Source: Clostridia bacterium (lineage in GTDB: Bacteria; Bacillota; Clostridia; Oscillospirales; Acutalibacteraceae). From it: a DNA stretch of 62,967 bases. The stretch covers positions 86,492-149,458 of the forward strand of contig JAFQCT010000020.1 in assembly GCA_017399405.1 (NCBI GenBank). The letters are read 5' to 3'. The translations under genes and the position numbers were made by a program. The notes under the pieces are model-generated. The model did no database searches. It was not told where the DNA came from and was given only the letters and a program-made list of their open reading frames with translations. Positions 45,401 to 53,657 of the stretch are shown piece by piece; the first letter of the stretch is position 1, and the number at the start of each line of letters is the position of its first letter.

Positions 45401-45718
45401 TATTACCGTGAAAACCGTAAGACAATGGATATTCAGGGTGCACTTTTAAGTGCTTATAATGGCTCAATCCATACAATTCTTACATCAGGTCTTATTATGG
45501 TAATTGTAACGGGTGCAATCGGTTTTAGCCCTGTTGACCCAACAATCGCACAGATTTGTCGAATTATTTCAATTGGTGCACTCTCTGCAATTCTTCTTAT
45601 CTTGTTCATTCTTCCTGGTCTTATTGCAACTTGCGACAGATTTGTAACAAAAGATAAAAAGAAGAAAAAACAAAAGGAAGAACCAACAGAAATCCAAGAA
45701 ACAGTAGAAACTGAATAA
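42449..45718 (+). CDS. MMPL/RND-family membrane transporter
   Basis: This protein of about 1090 residues has a first membrane helix, an extracytoplasmic segment, a five-helix bundle with a sterol-sensing-like block (about 155-320), a second very large extracytoplasmic region (about 350-890) and a C-terminal five-helix bundle (about 900-1070) ending in a Lys/Glu-rich tail. The second outer region holds about four alpha-helical repeats ending in VF/LLLYAYHY, QLYLLYTC or MLYLYNS. MMPL proteins export lipids or drugs. The TTG at 42449 follows GAGGTG; no other start fits as well. It is ended by a GC-rich terminator. Confidence 0.87.
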   Translation: MKKVAGVIVNGHKFFLVFMLIITVLCGLLIPKVEINTDMTKYLPDDSSMAQGIDIMAENFDNMTTTQTIRVMFKDLNEEQIVAVKDYLENIPNVDSVSYVADSEDYNKDAYTKFVVNTSFTYGSPEEVAIEDTIEKAFSAYDMELMNDNTSTMELPWVVIGVALAILLAILFIMSGSWFEPILFLIAIGFAVVMNMGTNIVLGSVSQITMSIAAILQLVLSMDYSIILMNRYRQEKANHDDNEEAMKVAWQSAFSSVMSSGMTTVIGLSMLVFMSFKIGMDLGIVLAKGVFFSMICVLTVLPALILIFDEKIEDTEKKEIHIPMGLLSRFQYKARKPIAIFFVILFIASFFGQNLSKTVYSLSPEDPIAEIFTPSNPIVVLYNNEDEQKISELAVELEKDENVKSVMSYSTTLGREFTSKGMVDMIDSMGIPMSIDSSLLDVIYYSYYGGELLPMTASEVMNFISNEVVTNPMFSSFISSDMQSSIDSIKVFSDANELTTPKSVDELANTFGMPADDLKQVFVLYYSEKGGANYGTLTMPQFASFVVNDVATNEQYASMFDEETKAQLGQLETLTNKDAVTQKIGPDEMAQVMGIPKEDLLLLYAYHYEYVKTNGNVVYDDVIADYVAWNIVECTHKMSVKELIEFVDANKDTFGELMEADQLSQIETGKNIVNATVSGKAFTPSQMADIVGFDSTQIKQLYLLYTCQYGDTSSWKLSVQNFVKFVDSSVLNNKAYASFFDADTASKLKSAKAIINAVVSGKSYTASEMANLLGGLSAELNASTVEMLYLYNSGLKNGNPEWTLTIEEMFRYVSEDMLNDPRFSSLLDDSMKNDIRGMKTQLDDGINQLLGKEYSLMMVETSLPTESEETSKFMADITDLFNNNLENKVYLIGNTPMSYEMEQSFDKELLTITLLTAVAIFIVVLFTFRSLLIPTALVLLVQCGVYLTMTVNGLAGYSIYYLALLIVQCILMGATIDYGILFTNYYRENRKTMDIQGALLSAYNGSIHTILTSGLIMVIVTGAIGFSPVDPTIAQICRIISIGALSAILLILFILPGLIATCDRFVTKDKKKKKQKEEPTEIQETVETE

Positions 45719-45726
45719 AATAGTAG

Positions 45727-45757
45727 GGCGGGGTCTTGACCCCGCCGTAGCTTTTTT
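45727..45757 (+). terminator. Terminator of the MMPL gene
   Basis: GGCGGGGTC pairs with GACCCCGCC, followed five bases later by T6. Confidence 0.85.
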
Positions 45758-45759
45758 CA

Positions 45760-45788
45760 TTGACTTTTGTTTGCTAAAATGTTATTAT
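45760..45788 (+). promoter_or_regulatory. Promoter of tRNA-Leu
   Basis: TTGACT and TATTAT are 17 bp apart, 20 bp upstream of the tRNA. Confidence 0.7.
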
Positions 45789-45808
45789 AACAAGCGTAAA
45801 TTTAATAT

Positions 45809-45896
45809 GCGGATGTGGCGGAACTGGCAGACGCGCAGGTCTCAGACTCCTGTGGATATTGCTTCCTTGTGGGTTCAAGTCCCATCGTCCGCACCA
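45809..45896 (+). tRNA. tRNA-Leu (CAG)
   Basis: The 88-base gene folds with acceptor GCGGATG/CGTCCGC, anticodon loop CTCAGAC (anticodon CAG), a long class II variable arm (TGGATATTGCTTCC region), T-loop TTCAAGT and encoded ACCA end. The long variable arm and discriminator A fit leucine. Confidence 0.97.
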
Positions 45897-45901
45897 AATA
45901 A

Positions 45902-45929
45902 AAAACACCTGATGTAAATCAGGTGTTTT
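45902..45929 (+). terminator. Terminator of tRNA-Leu
   Basis: AAAACACCTGAT pairs with ATCAGGTGTTTT around GTAA, five bases after the tRNA. Confidence 0.88.
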
Positions 45930-45989
45930 GTTTATTACTTAAAAAATATGAGTTGTTTTATGTGTGTATATTTGCAACGCAGTTCCCAA

Positions 45990-46020
45990 ATTACGAATTC
46001 CGAATTACGCATTACGAATT
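45990..46020. repeat. Heptanucleotide tandem repeat
   Basis: Four tandem 7-mers, ATTACGA, ATTCCGA, ATTACGC and ATTACGA, are followed by ATT. Similar short tandemly repeated heptamers occur between genes of many bacteria. It lies between the tRNA and the 3' end of the ECF gene. Confidence 0.75.
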
Positions 46021-46045
46021 GAGTTTGTCAACCTCAATTTATCTC

Positions 46046-46594
46046 TCACTTCTTCATATGCACAAGGTGTGTTTTGCCAAGCATAAGCATAACTGTTGGT
46101 ATCAACAATAATTGAAGAATTATACCCGGAACAGCCTTGACTATTGCACTCGTTACAAACATTGAAATTGTAAATCCGTTTTCGCCAAGTCCTAATAGAA
46201 TACATTGAACAATTCCCCATACAACACGACCTGATACCATTGAAATTATAAGACAACGGTAAAGGGATTTTATGCATTTCCAACGTGCTTTCTGAAACAG
46301 AAGTCCAATCACGAACCCATAAGTTGCAAGTTCAAATGCCATAGCAATTGCTGACGGAAACATAACAGGCATACCAAACAACGCCGACCTGAGTAGTGGG
46401 GCAATAGCACCTATAGTAAGTCCATATTGCCAACCACAAACAAGTCCGCAAAGCATAACAGGTATGTGCATAGGCAAAAGCATACTTCCTATTTCTTTAA
46501 GTTGTGCCGAGAAAAAGGGGAGTATCAGTGCAATTGCAAGAAACATTGCACTAAGCACTAAATTTAACAGATTTTTGTTTTTGCTTGTACTCAT
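46046..46594 (-). CDS. ECF transporter S component
   Basis: This 182-residue membrane protein has about six hydrophobic helices and the S-component signatures LSAMFLAIALILPFF near the N terminus and LLPMHIPVMLCGLVCGWQYG. S components bind a vitamin or related small molecule and work with shared EcfA/A'/T subunits, which are not in the window. The substrate cannot be assigned. It overlaps the upstream aldo/keto reductase gene by four bases (ATGA), so the two are co-translated. Confidence 0.85.
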   Translation of the reverse strand: MSTSKNKNLLNLVLSAMFLAIALILPFFSAQLKEIGSMLLPMHIPVMLCGLVCGWQYGLTIGAIAPLLRSALFGMPVMFPSAIAMAFELATYGFVIGLLFQKARWKCIKSLYRCLIISMVSGRVVWGIVQCILLGLGENGFTISMFVTSAIVKAVPGIILQLLLIPTVMLMLGKTHLVHMKK

Positions 46595-47706
46595 TTTCCA
46601 AATTCCTTTGCCACATCTTTAAGTAATTTGCGTATTTCAAGGTGTTGCGGACAAGCCTTTTCACAAAGACCACATTCAATGCAGTCTGATGCCTTGCCTT
46701 TGCCTTTAATATGAACATCTTCATAGTAATATTTTGCATTCCAATCTTTGAATTGCTTGCGGTCATTCATGCAAGCAAAAATTTCAGGGATTGGAATATT
46801 TTTTGGACATCCGTCAACACAGTAACGACAAGCAGTACAAGGAATAAGATTTTGTTTGTTCATAATCTCACAAACCTTGCTGATTGCACTCATTTCAGTA
46901 CTGTCAAGTGGCTCAAAATCTTTCATAAAACTTAAATTATCGTTCATTTGTGCCATATCACTCATACCTGAAAGCACCATAAAAATGCCCTCAAACCCTG
47001 CGGCAAAACGGATTGCGTAACTTGCATAAGTACCGCCATTAAGGTCGTCAAGCACTTTTTTTGCTTCATCAGGGAGTTTTACAAGACTGCCACCCTTAAC
47101 AGGTTCCATAACAATAATTGGTTTGTCGTGTTTTCTGCATACTTCATAACATTTTCTACCCTCAACTGACTCGTCATTGTAGTCAAGATAGTTAAACTGG
47201 ATTTGAACAAACTCAATTTCAGGGTATTCAGTTAAAATACGGTCAAGAACTTCTGCTTTGTCGTGGAATGAAAGTCCAACATGGCGGATTTTTCCTTCGT
47301 TTTTCAATTCAAATGCAGTTTCGTATGCTCTGCACTTCTTGTATTTCTCAAAGTTTGTAGCATTCTGTGCGTGCATTAAGTAAAAATCGAAATACTCAAC
47401 ACCACAATTTTTAAGTTGCTTTTCAAAAAGAGGTCTTATCTGACTCTCTTTCTTAAAAAATCCTTCTGAAAGTTTATTTGCAAGAATGTAACTTTCTCTT
47501 GGGTGACGAGATGTAAGGCACTTTTTAAGTGTAGCCTCATTTCGCATTTCCATATAACCGTGAGCAGTATCAAAATAGTTGAAACCTGCCTCTAAAAAAG
47601 TGTCAACCATCTGTTTTGTCTGTTCGTAGTCAATAAGCGGACCTTTGCGAGGAAGTCGCATACAGCCAAAACCAAAATTCTTTTTTACTTCAGGAAAATA
47701 ACTCAT
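46591..47706 (-). CDS. Aldo/keto reductase with C-terminal 4Fe-4S ferredoxin domain
   Basis: The first 270 residues are an aldo/keto reductase barrel with catalytic Asp and Tyr in FDTAHGYME, Lys in ANKLSEG and His in YLMHAQN. The last 90 residues hold two cysteine clusters, CTACRYCVDGC and CIECGLCEKAC, typical of two [4Fe-4S] centres. Such fused enzymes are frequent in anaerobes and probably take electrons from the clusters. The start overlaps no upstream gene; it is four bases from the methyltransferase stop. Confidence 0.92.
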   Translation of the reverse strand: MSYFPEVKKNFGFGCMRLPRKGPLIDYEQTKQMVDTFLEAGFNYFDTAHGYMEMRNEATLKKCLTSRHPRESYILANKLSEGFFKKESQIRPLFEKQLKNCGVEYFDFYLMHAQNATNFEKYKKCRAYETAFELKNEGKIRHVGLSFHDKAEVLDRILTEYPEIEFVQIQFNYLDYNDESVEGRKCYEVCRKHDKPIIVMEPVKGGSLVKLPDEAKKVLDDLNGGTYASYAIRFAAGFEGIFMVLSGMSDMAQMNDNLSFMKDFEPLDSTEMSAISKVCEIMNKQNLIPCTACRYCVDGCPKNIPIPEIFACMNDRKQFKDWNAKYYYEDVHIKGKGKASDCIECGLCEKACPQHLEIRKLLKDVAKEFGK

Positions 47707-47710
47707 AAAA

Positions 47711-48559
47711 TCACCTTTTTGTACCCGTTACCAAGTACATTTCATCATTAGAAATTGTAATATCCACATTAAAATATGGACTTAAAAGATTTGCAAGTTC
47801 TTCACTTTCGGGAAGAATGTTTGAAACTTTGCCTGCCGATTTTTTATGAACTTCGTCAAGTTCTTTTTTACTCATACCGTGTGCGATTGTTAGCTTACCA
47901 CCAACACTTAAACACTTTGAAAGATTTTCAATAAGGGTTTGTGGGTTGGGAAAGTGTGGAAACGCATTGTAAATCATTATACAATCAAAAGAAGTGTCAA
48001 ATGATATTTCTTCAGCATCACCACAAATAACATTTGCTTGTGGAATTTTGTTTTTTGCGATTTTCACCATTTCGGGAGATAAGTCAACTGCTGTAATACT
48101 GTTTACATTACGCTCAAGGTAATAGGGGAATAGTACCCCTGTACCGCAAGCAATATCAAGCACATTGACACCATTAACAATTCCCGAATTATCAAGAATT
48201 GTGTCAATAATTTCTTTGTCTGCAACAGGCTCGTTATCCCAAATGTGAGCAAAATTATCAAAGAACTCCATTACGGTTTTCTTGTCTAACTTTTTTTGTG
48301 ATTCTTTATATTCTTTTGCTGTTTTAAGTAGTCGATATAAGTATAAAAGAATACCGAGAATTCCAAGTATTGGCAAAACAATATTATCTTTTTTTATTCC
48401 CCAAAAGATACAGAACGCAAATATGCCAACATAACATAGACTCACAATGACAAGCAAAGCTAAAAATATTTTACGGGTTTTATGTGAAATCTTTTTGTCA
48501 TTGACTAAATCAGGAAAAACAAATACTACAATATCGCCAAGGAAATCAAGTAATCCCAT
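47711..48559 (-). CDS. Membrane-anchored class I SAM methyltransferase
   Basis: Residues 25-85 contain two hydrophobic helices (IFLALLVIVSLCYVGIFAF and LPILGILGILLYLYRLL), so the protein is membrane-attached. The C-terminal 170 residues form a methyltransferase with motif I LDIACGTGVLFPYY, TAVDLSPEMV and IMIYNAFPHF. The substrate is unknown. It lies in a leftward run between the GH2 glycosidase and aldo/keto reductase genes, six bases from the former. Confidence 0.85.
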   Translation of the reverse strand: MGLLDFLGDIVVFVFPDLVNDKKISHKTRKIFLALLVIVSLCYVGIFAFCIFWGIKKDNIVLPILGILGILLYLYRLLKTAKEYKESQKKLDKKTVMEFFDNFAHIWDNEPVADKEIIDTILDNSGIVNGVNVLDIACGTGVLFPYYLERNVNSITAVDLSPEMVKIAKNKIPQANVICGDAEEISFDTSFDCIMIYNAFPHFPNPQTLIENLSKCLSVGGKLTIAHGMSKKELDEVHKKSAGKVSNILPESEELANLLSPYFNVDITISNDEMYLVTGTKR

Positions 48560-48565
48560 AAATCA

Positions 48566-50314
48566 TTACTCCTTCTCAATAGCAGCAACCTTTGTGTTTA
48601 TATCAATAATTCTTTGGTAGATTTCATCGCTGAATTTCTTTTCACGGTCATAAGTGTAAAGACCGTTTTGCTCTTGCTCAATATCATAAAGTTGAGTATA
48701 ACAGAATCCGAACATCTTATAGTTGCTTACGATTACATCAGTAAGACCTACATAACGGTCTGCAAATTCTTCGGGAGTTTTAACATCTTCCCCATAACCC
48801 CAAGATTTAATAGACTGGTCACTTACCCACTTAATTCCACCATATTCGCTGATGAAAACAGGCTCACCACGATATGTTTGTCTTCCGCCATTTTCAACAA
48901 GCACATGTTGATAAAGATAGTCTTCTGTCATAAAACGGTCGTAATTTTTCTTAAAAAATTCAACATCATAACTGTAATCGTGCAAGTCAAAAATATCAGT
49001 TTTAACATGGAAATTACCGCTTGTATCAATACAAGGACGAGTTGAGTCAACAGCCTTCGTAAAGTCATAAACTGTTGAAAGTAACGGGTCATATTGTGGT
49101 CTGCCTTTGTAATTCCAAGTCTCATTGAATGGACACCAACCAATAATAGCAGGGTGGTTAAAATCGCGGTTAATTGCTTCGCCCCATTCGTTTAAGAATA
49201 CATCAACACTTTTTGGATTTGAGTAATCAAGTCCCCAGTTAGCGTACTCGCCCCATACAATGTAACCCATCTTGTCGCAGAAATACAAGAAACGGGGGTC
49301 AAATACTTTTTGATGAAGTCGGGCCCCATTAAAGCCAAGTGCCATTGAAAGTTCAATATCTTTCATTAAATCTTCGTCACTTGGTGCGGTATAAATACCT
49401 TTTTTGTAAAAGCCTTGGTCAAGGACTAAACGCTGAAATACACTTTTTTCATTGATTAAAAATTTATATCCGTCAAGGCGTACATTACGAAGACCAAAAT
49501 ATGAATAAACTTTATCTTTGCCGAATGTGATTTCTAAATCATAAAGACGACCATTACCAACTTCCCAAAGGTGAGTTTCGCAGAGGTTTATTTGCACAAC
49601 TTCGTTGCCACAAGCGTCTGCAAATGTACATTTGCCAACACTTTTACCCTCATAAAACGCTTCACAAGTAAGGTCTGCCTTGCCAATCAGCGAAAAGTTT
49701 ACAGTAACCAGACTGTTTTTGTGGTCAGGGTAAATCTTAAAACTTTCAACGCGGGTTTCAGGCACATATTCAAGATAAACTGTCTGCCATATACCCGTAG
49801 TTCTTGTGTAGTCGCAAGCGTGACTCTTTTTCCATTCACTTTGTTTACCACGAATAACAAACGGATTTTTCACATCATCTTCGCAAAGTACAAAAATCTC
49901 GTTTTTACCGTCGTTTACTAAATCAGTAATATCAAACTTAAATAATGTGTAACCACCCTTGTGTCTGCCTGCAAGTTTACCGTTTACAAGCACTGTTGTT
50001 AAGTGGTCAGCAGCACCAAAATACAAAAATACACGATTATCATTTTTCTTGATTTCTACAGTTTTCTTGTACCAAACCATATTTATAAAATCTTTGTACC
50101 CCATACCTGAAAGTTCGCTTTCAACACAAAATGGTACATTGATTTTATGTGTGTATGTATTGTTGTTTCTTATTTCAACCGCTCTTTTTTCGTCAGTTGA
50201 AAACTTGAAACCTATTTTTGCTTTTTGAAAACCGAAATCCCATTCACCATTAAGAATTTCAATATTTTTTCTCTCAAATTGGGGATTTGGGTGTTTTGAT
50301 ACTGCAAAATCCAT
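48566..50314 (-). CDS. Glycoside hydrolase family 2 (beta-glucuronidase/galactosidase-like)
   Basis: This 582-residue enzyme has an N-terminal jelly-roll sugar-binding domain (LNGEWDF, about 15-180), an Ig-like middle domain and a TIM barrel. The acid/base Glu is in GWCPFNETWN and the nucleophile Glu in FISEYGGIKW, as in GH2. There is no signal peptide, so it is cytoplasmic and acts on imported oligosaccharides. ATG 50312-50314 follows AAGGAG and gives a natural N terminus; the longer frame would overlap the upstream gene. Exact sugar specificity is open. Confidence 0.92.
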   Translation of the reverse strand: MDFAVSKHPNPQFERKNIEILNGEWDFGFQKAKIGFKFSTDEKRAVEIRNNNTYTHKINVPFCVESELSGMGYKDFINMVWYKKTVEIKKNDNRVFLYFGAADHLTTVLVNGKLAGRHKGGYTLFKFDITDLVNDGKNEIFVLCEDDVKNPFVIRGKQSEWKKSHACDYTRTTGIWQTVYLEYVPETRVESFKIYPDHKNSLVTVNFSLIGKADLTCEAFYEGKSVGKCTFADACGNEVVQINLCETHLWEVGNGRLYDLEITFGKDKVYSYFGLRNVRLDGYKFLINEKSVFQRLVLDQGFYKKGIYTAPSDEDLMKDIELSMALGFNGARLHQKVFDPRFLYFCDKMGYIVWGEYANWGLDYSNPKSVDVFLNEWGEAINRDFNHPAIIGWCPFNETWNYKGRPQYDPLLSTVYDFTKAVDSTRPCIDTSGNFHVKTDIFDLHDYSYDVEFFKKNYDRFMTEDYLYQHVLVENGGRQTYRGEPVFISEYGGIKWVSDQSIKSWGYGEDVKTPEEFADRYVGLTDVIVSNYKMFGFCYTQLYDIEQEQNGLYTYDREKKFSDEIYQRIIDINTKVAAIEKE

Positions 50315-50328
50315 ATAAAACTCCTTTA

Positions 50329-50727
50329 TTAGTGGCTGCAATTTCCACCACAACCGTGGTCACCACAGGTGTGTCCTTCTTCATGTTCGTGGTCGTGATG
50401 GTCACATTTAGCGTCAGGATTATAATCTAACTTGCCAACAAGCAATGAAATTACTGCACTATTGCAGTCGCCTTTAACTCCACCATACCATTTGATTCCT
50501 GCTTCAGTAAGGGCATTCTGTGCACCGCCACCGATACCGCCACAAATAACTGTGTCAACACCGTTTTCTTTTAAGAATGTAGCGAGTGCACCGTGGCCTT
50601 TACCATTTGTATCAACGATTTTCATACTTACAATATCGTCATTTTCTACTTCATAAATCTTGAATTTTTCAGTATGTCCAAAATGCTGAAAAACTTGTTC
50701 ATTTTCATAAGTTACTGCTATTTTCAT
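50329..50727 (-). CDS. NifX/NifB-like FeMo-cluster-binding family protein with His/Cys tail
   Basis: This 132-residue protein has the NifX/NafY-like fold signature: MKIAVTYENEQVFQHFGHTEKF, KGHGALATFL, VICGGIGGGAQNAL and GDCNSAV. The last 30 residues are a metal-binding tail rich in His and Cys (CDHHDHEHEEGH, CGDHGCGGNCSH). Such proteins outside nif clusters occur widely in anaerobes and may carry iron-sulphur or other metals. It is sandwiched between two glycosidase genes with 4- and 14-bp gaps, an odd but co-transcribed position. Confidence 0.88.
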   Translation of the reverse strand: MKIAVTYENEQVFQHFGHTEKFKIYEVENDDIVSMKIVDTNGKGHGALATFLKENGVDTVICGGIGGGAQNALTEAGIKWYGGVKGDCNSAVISLLVGKLDYNPDAKCDHHDHEHEEGHTCGDHGCGGNCSH

Positions 50728-50731
50728 ATTT

Positions 50732-52102
50732 TTATCCCTCGCAAATAATAGTTAAAATACTGTTTTCCTTTACAGTTAAAGTGCTTTTATATTCGCCATT
50801 GTAAATGGTTTTTAATTTATATTCTTGTGTAGATTCAATTACTTCCATTTTACTAAAAACACCATCAAGTGTGATTTTTTCTTCTTTTCCTTCATTAACA
50901 ATCACCGTAACAGTTTTGTTTTCAGGAGTCAAGAATGAAAATACATTAAAATCATTGTTGTCATCAGGAAAAAATCCGTTGTCAAGACAAATTGAATTTA
51001 CAGGTATGTATTTTGAAAAATGTGCAAACCCGTAATAACGCTCTGCAATATACCATTCTTCATAATTATCAGTTGCAGTAAGGGTAGCGTCAGAGTAGTC
51101 AAATCCATCTTCTTTAATAGAATATTGATTTATTGCAACCCAACTTGTCCAACTTTCTGCTCCTGCATAAATTAAGTCCTGACCTATAATTCGTGCAGTA
51201 ATGAGTGCACCTTTGAAATTTTTGGTGTGGCTCTTGTTTGGTAACTCGCACCACTCACTCATATCAAAACGAAGTTCAGGGTGGGGGACTACTAATTGAT
51301 TTTTGAAGTCAACACGGATTTTCGGATTATTGTCATCGTGATATGAATGGTATGCAAATATTGGCATTACACTCATAATAAGTTCGTCTTTTGTAAGCAA
51401 GTTAAGATATTCAGGGGTTAAACCCATCATTTCGCCACTTTCAGGACCGTAAAGTTTAACATCCATTTTACGATTGATTATTTCTTCTGCAAAAATGTGC
51501 ATAACTTCTGCCATTTCTTCCGGCTCGTAGTGGCAACCCTCTTGCCATACATAACTGCCACCCCATTTCCATTGTGGCTCGTTTATAGGGCTTACGAATT
51601 TTACGGGGAATCCCTCGTCAATAAGCCTTTGAGTAGCAGTTAAAAAGTAGTCTGCAAATTTTCTGTAATTAGCTTTCGGCAGATTACAAGTGTGCATCAT
51701 TAAACTACCTGATGCTTGTCCTGTTGATGTCTGTGACCAGTGTGGAGAATTAGCAAAAACTATGAGAGTGTCAATGTTACCTTTGTCTAAGCATTTTCTC
51801 ATAACATCTTTTGCAGTTTTGTCAAGAGAGTAGTCCCAATATCCTTCTTCTTTTTCGCGGTCATACACAAACATACTCTCTGTGCGTCTCCAAGGGTTTT
51901 GTACTCTGTAATTTTCCATATCAGTACCGCCGCCAATATTGTAACGGTAAATGTTCAGTTTAAGACCGGAATCCCCATATAAAAGTTCAGCGATTTCGTC
52001 TTGTGTTTTTTCGTCTTTTAAGTAATGACTCCACCAACAAGCAGATGTACCAAATCCCTTTAATTTTTGAAGTTCTTTTGCATTTTTGAGATTTATTTTC
52101 AT
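50732..52102 (-). CDS. Glycoside hydrolase family 30
   Basis: This 456-residue enzyme has a TIM barrel and a C-terminal beta side domain. It shows GFGTSACWWSHYL at the start, the acid/base Glu in SPINEPQWKW and the nucleophile Glu in FDMSEWCEL, which fit GH30. The form resembles beta-1,6-galactanase-like subfamily members, but specificity is uncertain. No signal peptide is present, so it is intracellular. ATG 52100-52102 after GGGGAT is preferred to the TTG at 52117. Confidence 0.87.
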   Translation of the reverse strand: MKINLKNAKELQKLKGFGTSACWWSHYLKDEKTQDEIAELLYGDSGLKLNIYRYNIGGGTDMENYRVQNPWRRTESMFVYDREKEEGYWDYSLDKTAKDVMRKCLDKGNIDTLIVFANSPHWSQTSTGQASGSLMMHTCNLPKANYRKFADYFLTATQRLIDEGFPVKFVSPINEPQWKWGGSYVWQEGCHYEPEEMAEVMHIFAEEIINRKMDVKLYGPESGEMMGLTPEYLNLLTKDELIMSVMPIFAYHSYHDDNNPKIRVDFKNQLVVPHPELRFDMSEWCELPNKSHTKNFKGALITARIIGQDLIYAGAESWTSWVAINQYSIKEDGFDYSDATLTATDNYEEWYIAERYYGFAHFSKYIPVNSICLDNGFFPDDNNDFNVFSFLTPENKTVTVIVNEGKEEKITLDGVFSKMEVIESTQEYKLKTIYNGEYKSTLTVKENSILTIICEG

Positions 52103-52170
52103 ATCATCAATCCCCAAATCAATGAAAAATCACAAGGCGAGTGCAAAATCCCCCTGCACCCGCCTTAAAA

Positions 52171-53652
52171 TTAGTTGTAATATAAATTGTCGTTTTTCTT
52201 ATATGGTTCATAAGTTGCGTTTGTACCGAGTTTGCGGAGTGTTTCTTTATCGGTATCAGAAAGTACAACTGTAGCATGAACATCGCAACCCTTTAAGCCC
52301 TTGATTGCATCAAGTGCCTGTTTTGCAAGCGGATTCATAGTTGCACAAATTGAAAGAGCAATAAGAATTTCATCAGGGTGCAAACTTGTGTCACGCTCGT
52401 GCATTTTTATTTTTAATTCTTTAATAGGCTCAAAAACAGTAGGTGAAATAAGCAATATTTCATCATCAATGTCGCCGAGTGCCTTTAATGCGTTAAGAAG
52501 CATTGCAGAGGCAGAACTTAAAAGTTCGCTTGCCTTACCTGTAATAATTCTACCGTCGTGAAGTTCTATTGCGGTAACGGGAGCGTTAGTTGTTTCTGAA
52601 AGATTAAGTGCTTTTGCAACAACAGGTCTGTCATCACTTGTAATACCCAACTGTTTCATAATAAGCTCGATTTTGTAAAGCTCACTTGAAACTTTCTTGT
52701 TATTTTTCTGCTGAACAAGATAGTTACAATGACGGCGTAAAATCTCTTTCTTTGACGCAGTAAGCACTACATCATCATCAATTATGCAGTTACCCGCCAT
52801 ATTAACACCCATATCAGTAGGTGATTTGTAAGGTGAAACGCCATAAATTTCTTCAAATATTGTATTAAGAACAGGAAAGTTCTCAACATCACGGTTATAA
52901 TTGACAGTTGTTTCACCATAAGCTTCAAGGTGGAACGGGTCAATCATATTAACATCATTAAGGTCGGCGGTAGCAGCCTCGTAAGCCAAGTTTACAGGGT
53001 GTTTAAGAGGTAAATTCCAGATTGGGAATGTCTCAAACTTGGCATAACCCGCTTTAATGCCACGCTTATGCTCGTGATAAAGCTGTGAAAGACAAACTGC
53101 CATTTTACCGCTACCGGGACCGGGGGCAGTAATAACAATAAGTGAGTGGTCAGACTCAATGTAGTCGTTTTTACCATAACCCTCTTCACTTACAATAAGT
53201 TCAACATCAAGAGGATAGTTTTCAATAGGGTAGTGACGGTAAACATTGATACCAAGATTTTGCAATTTCTGCTCAAACGCAGTTACAGATGGCTGTTCTG
53301 AATATTGAGTAAGTACAACACCGCCAACATAAAGACCAAATCCGTGATAAATATCAATAAGACGGAGTACATCAAGGTCATAAGTAATGCCTAAATCACT
53401 ACGGATTTTGTTCTTTTCAATATCTTTAGCACAAATAGCAATAATGATTTCAGCATCGTCTTTAAGTTGAAGAAGCATCTTCATTTTACTGTCAGGCTTA
53501 AAACCGGGTAGTACGCGTGCAGCATGGTAATCGTCAAAGATTTTACCACCGAATTCAAGATAAAGTTTGCCGCCAAACTTGCTTATTCTTTCTTTGATAT
53601 GCTCTGATTGCATACGAAGATATTTGTCATTATCAAAACCTAATTTACGCAT
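52171..53652 (-). CDS. DUF1846 domain protein
   Basis: This 493-residue protein matches DUF1846, a family of cytoplasmic P-loop-like proteins of anaerobes: KLGFDNDKYLRMQSEHIKER at the N terminus, ITAPGPGSGKMAVCLSQLYHE (a nucleotide-loop-like GPGSGK) and NPLAKQALDAIKGLKGCDVH near the end. Function is unknown to me. ATG 53650-53652 follows GGAGGGG; an in-frame GTG at 53661 is an alternative. It is immediately downstream of the AI-2E family gene. Confidence 0.88.
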   Translation of the reverse strand: MRKLGFDNDKYLRMQSEHIKERISKFGGKLYLEFGGKIFDDYHAARVLPGFKPDSKMKMLLQLKDDAEIIIAICAKDIEKNKIRSDLGITYDLDVLRLIDIYHGFGLYVGGVVLTQYSEQPSVTAFEQKLQNLGINVYRHYPIENYPLDVELIVSEEGYGKNDYIESDHSLIVITAPGPGSGKMAVCLSQLYHEHKRGIKAGYAKFETFPIWNLPLKHPVNLAYEAATADLNDVNMIDPFHLEAYGETTVNYNRDVENFPVLNTIFEEIYGVSPYKSPTDMGVNMAGNCIIDDDVVLTASKKEILRRHCNYLVQQKNNKKVSSELYKIELIMKQLGITSDDRPVVAKALNLSETTNAPVTAIELHDGRIITGKASELLSSASAMLLNALKALGDIDDEILLISPTVFEPIKELKIKMHERDTSLHPDEILIALSICATMNPLAKQALDAIKGLKGCDVHATVVLSDTDKETLRKLGTNATYEPYKKNDNLYYN

Positions 53653-53657
53653 ACTCT

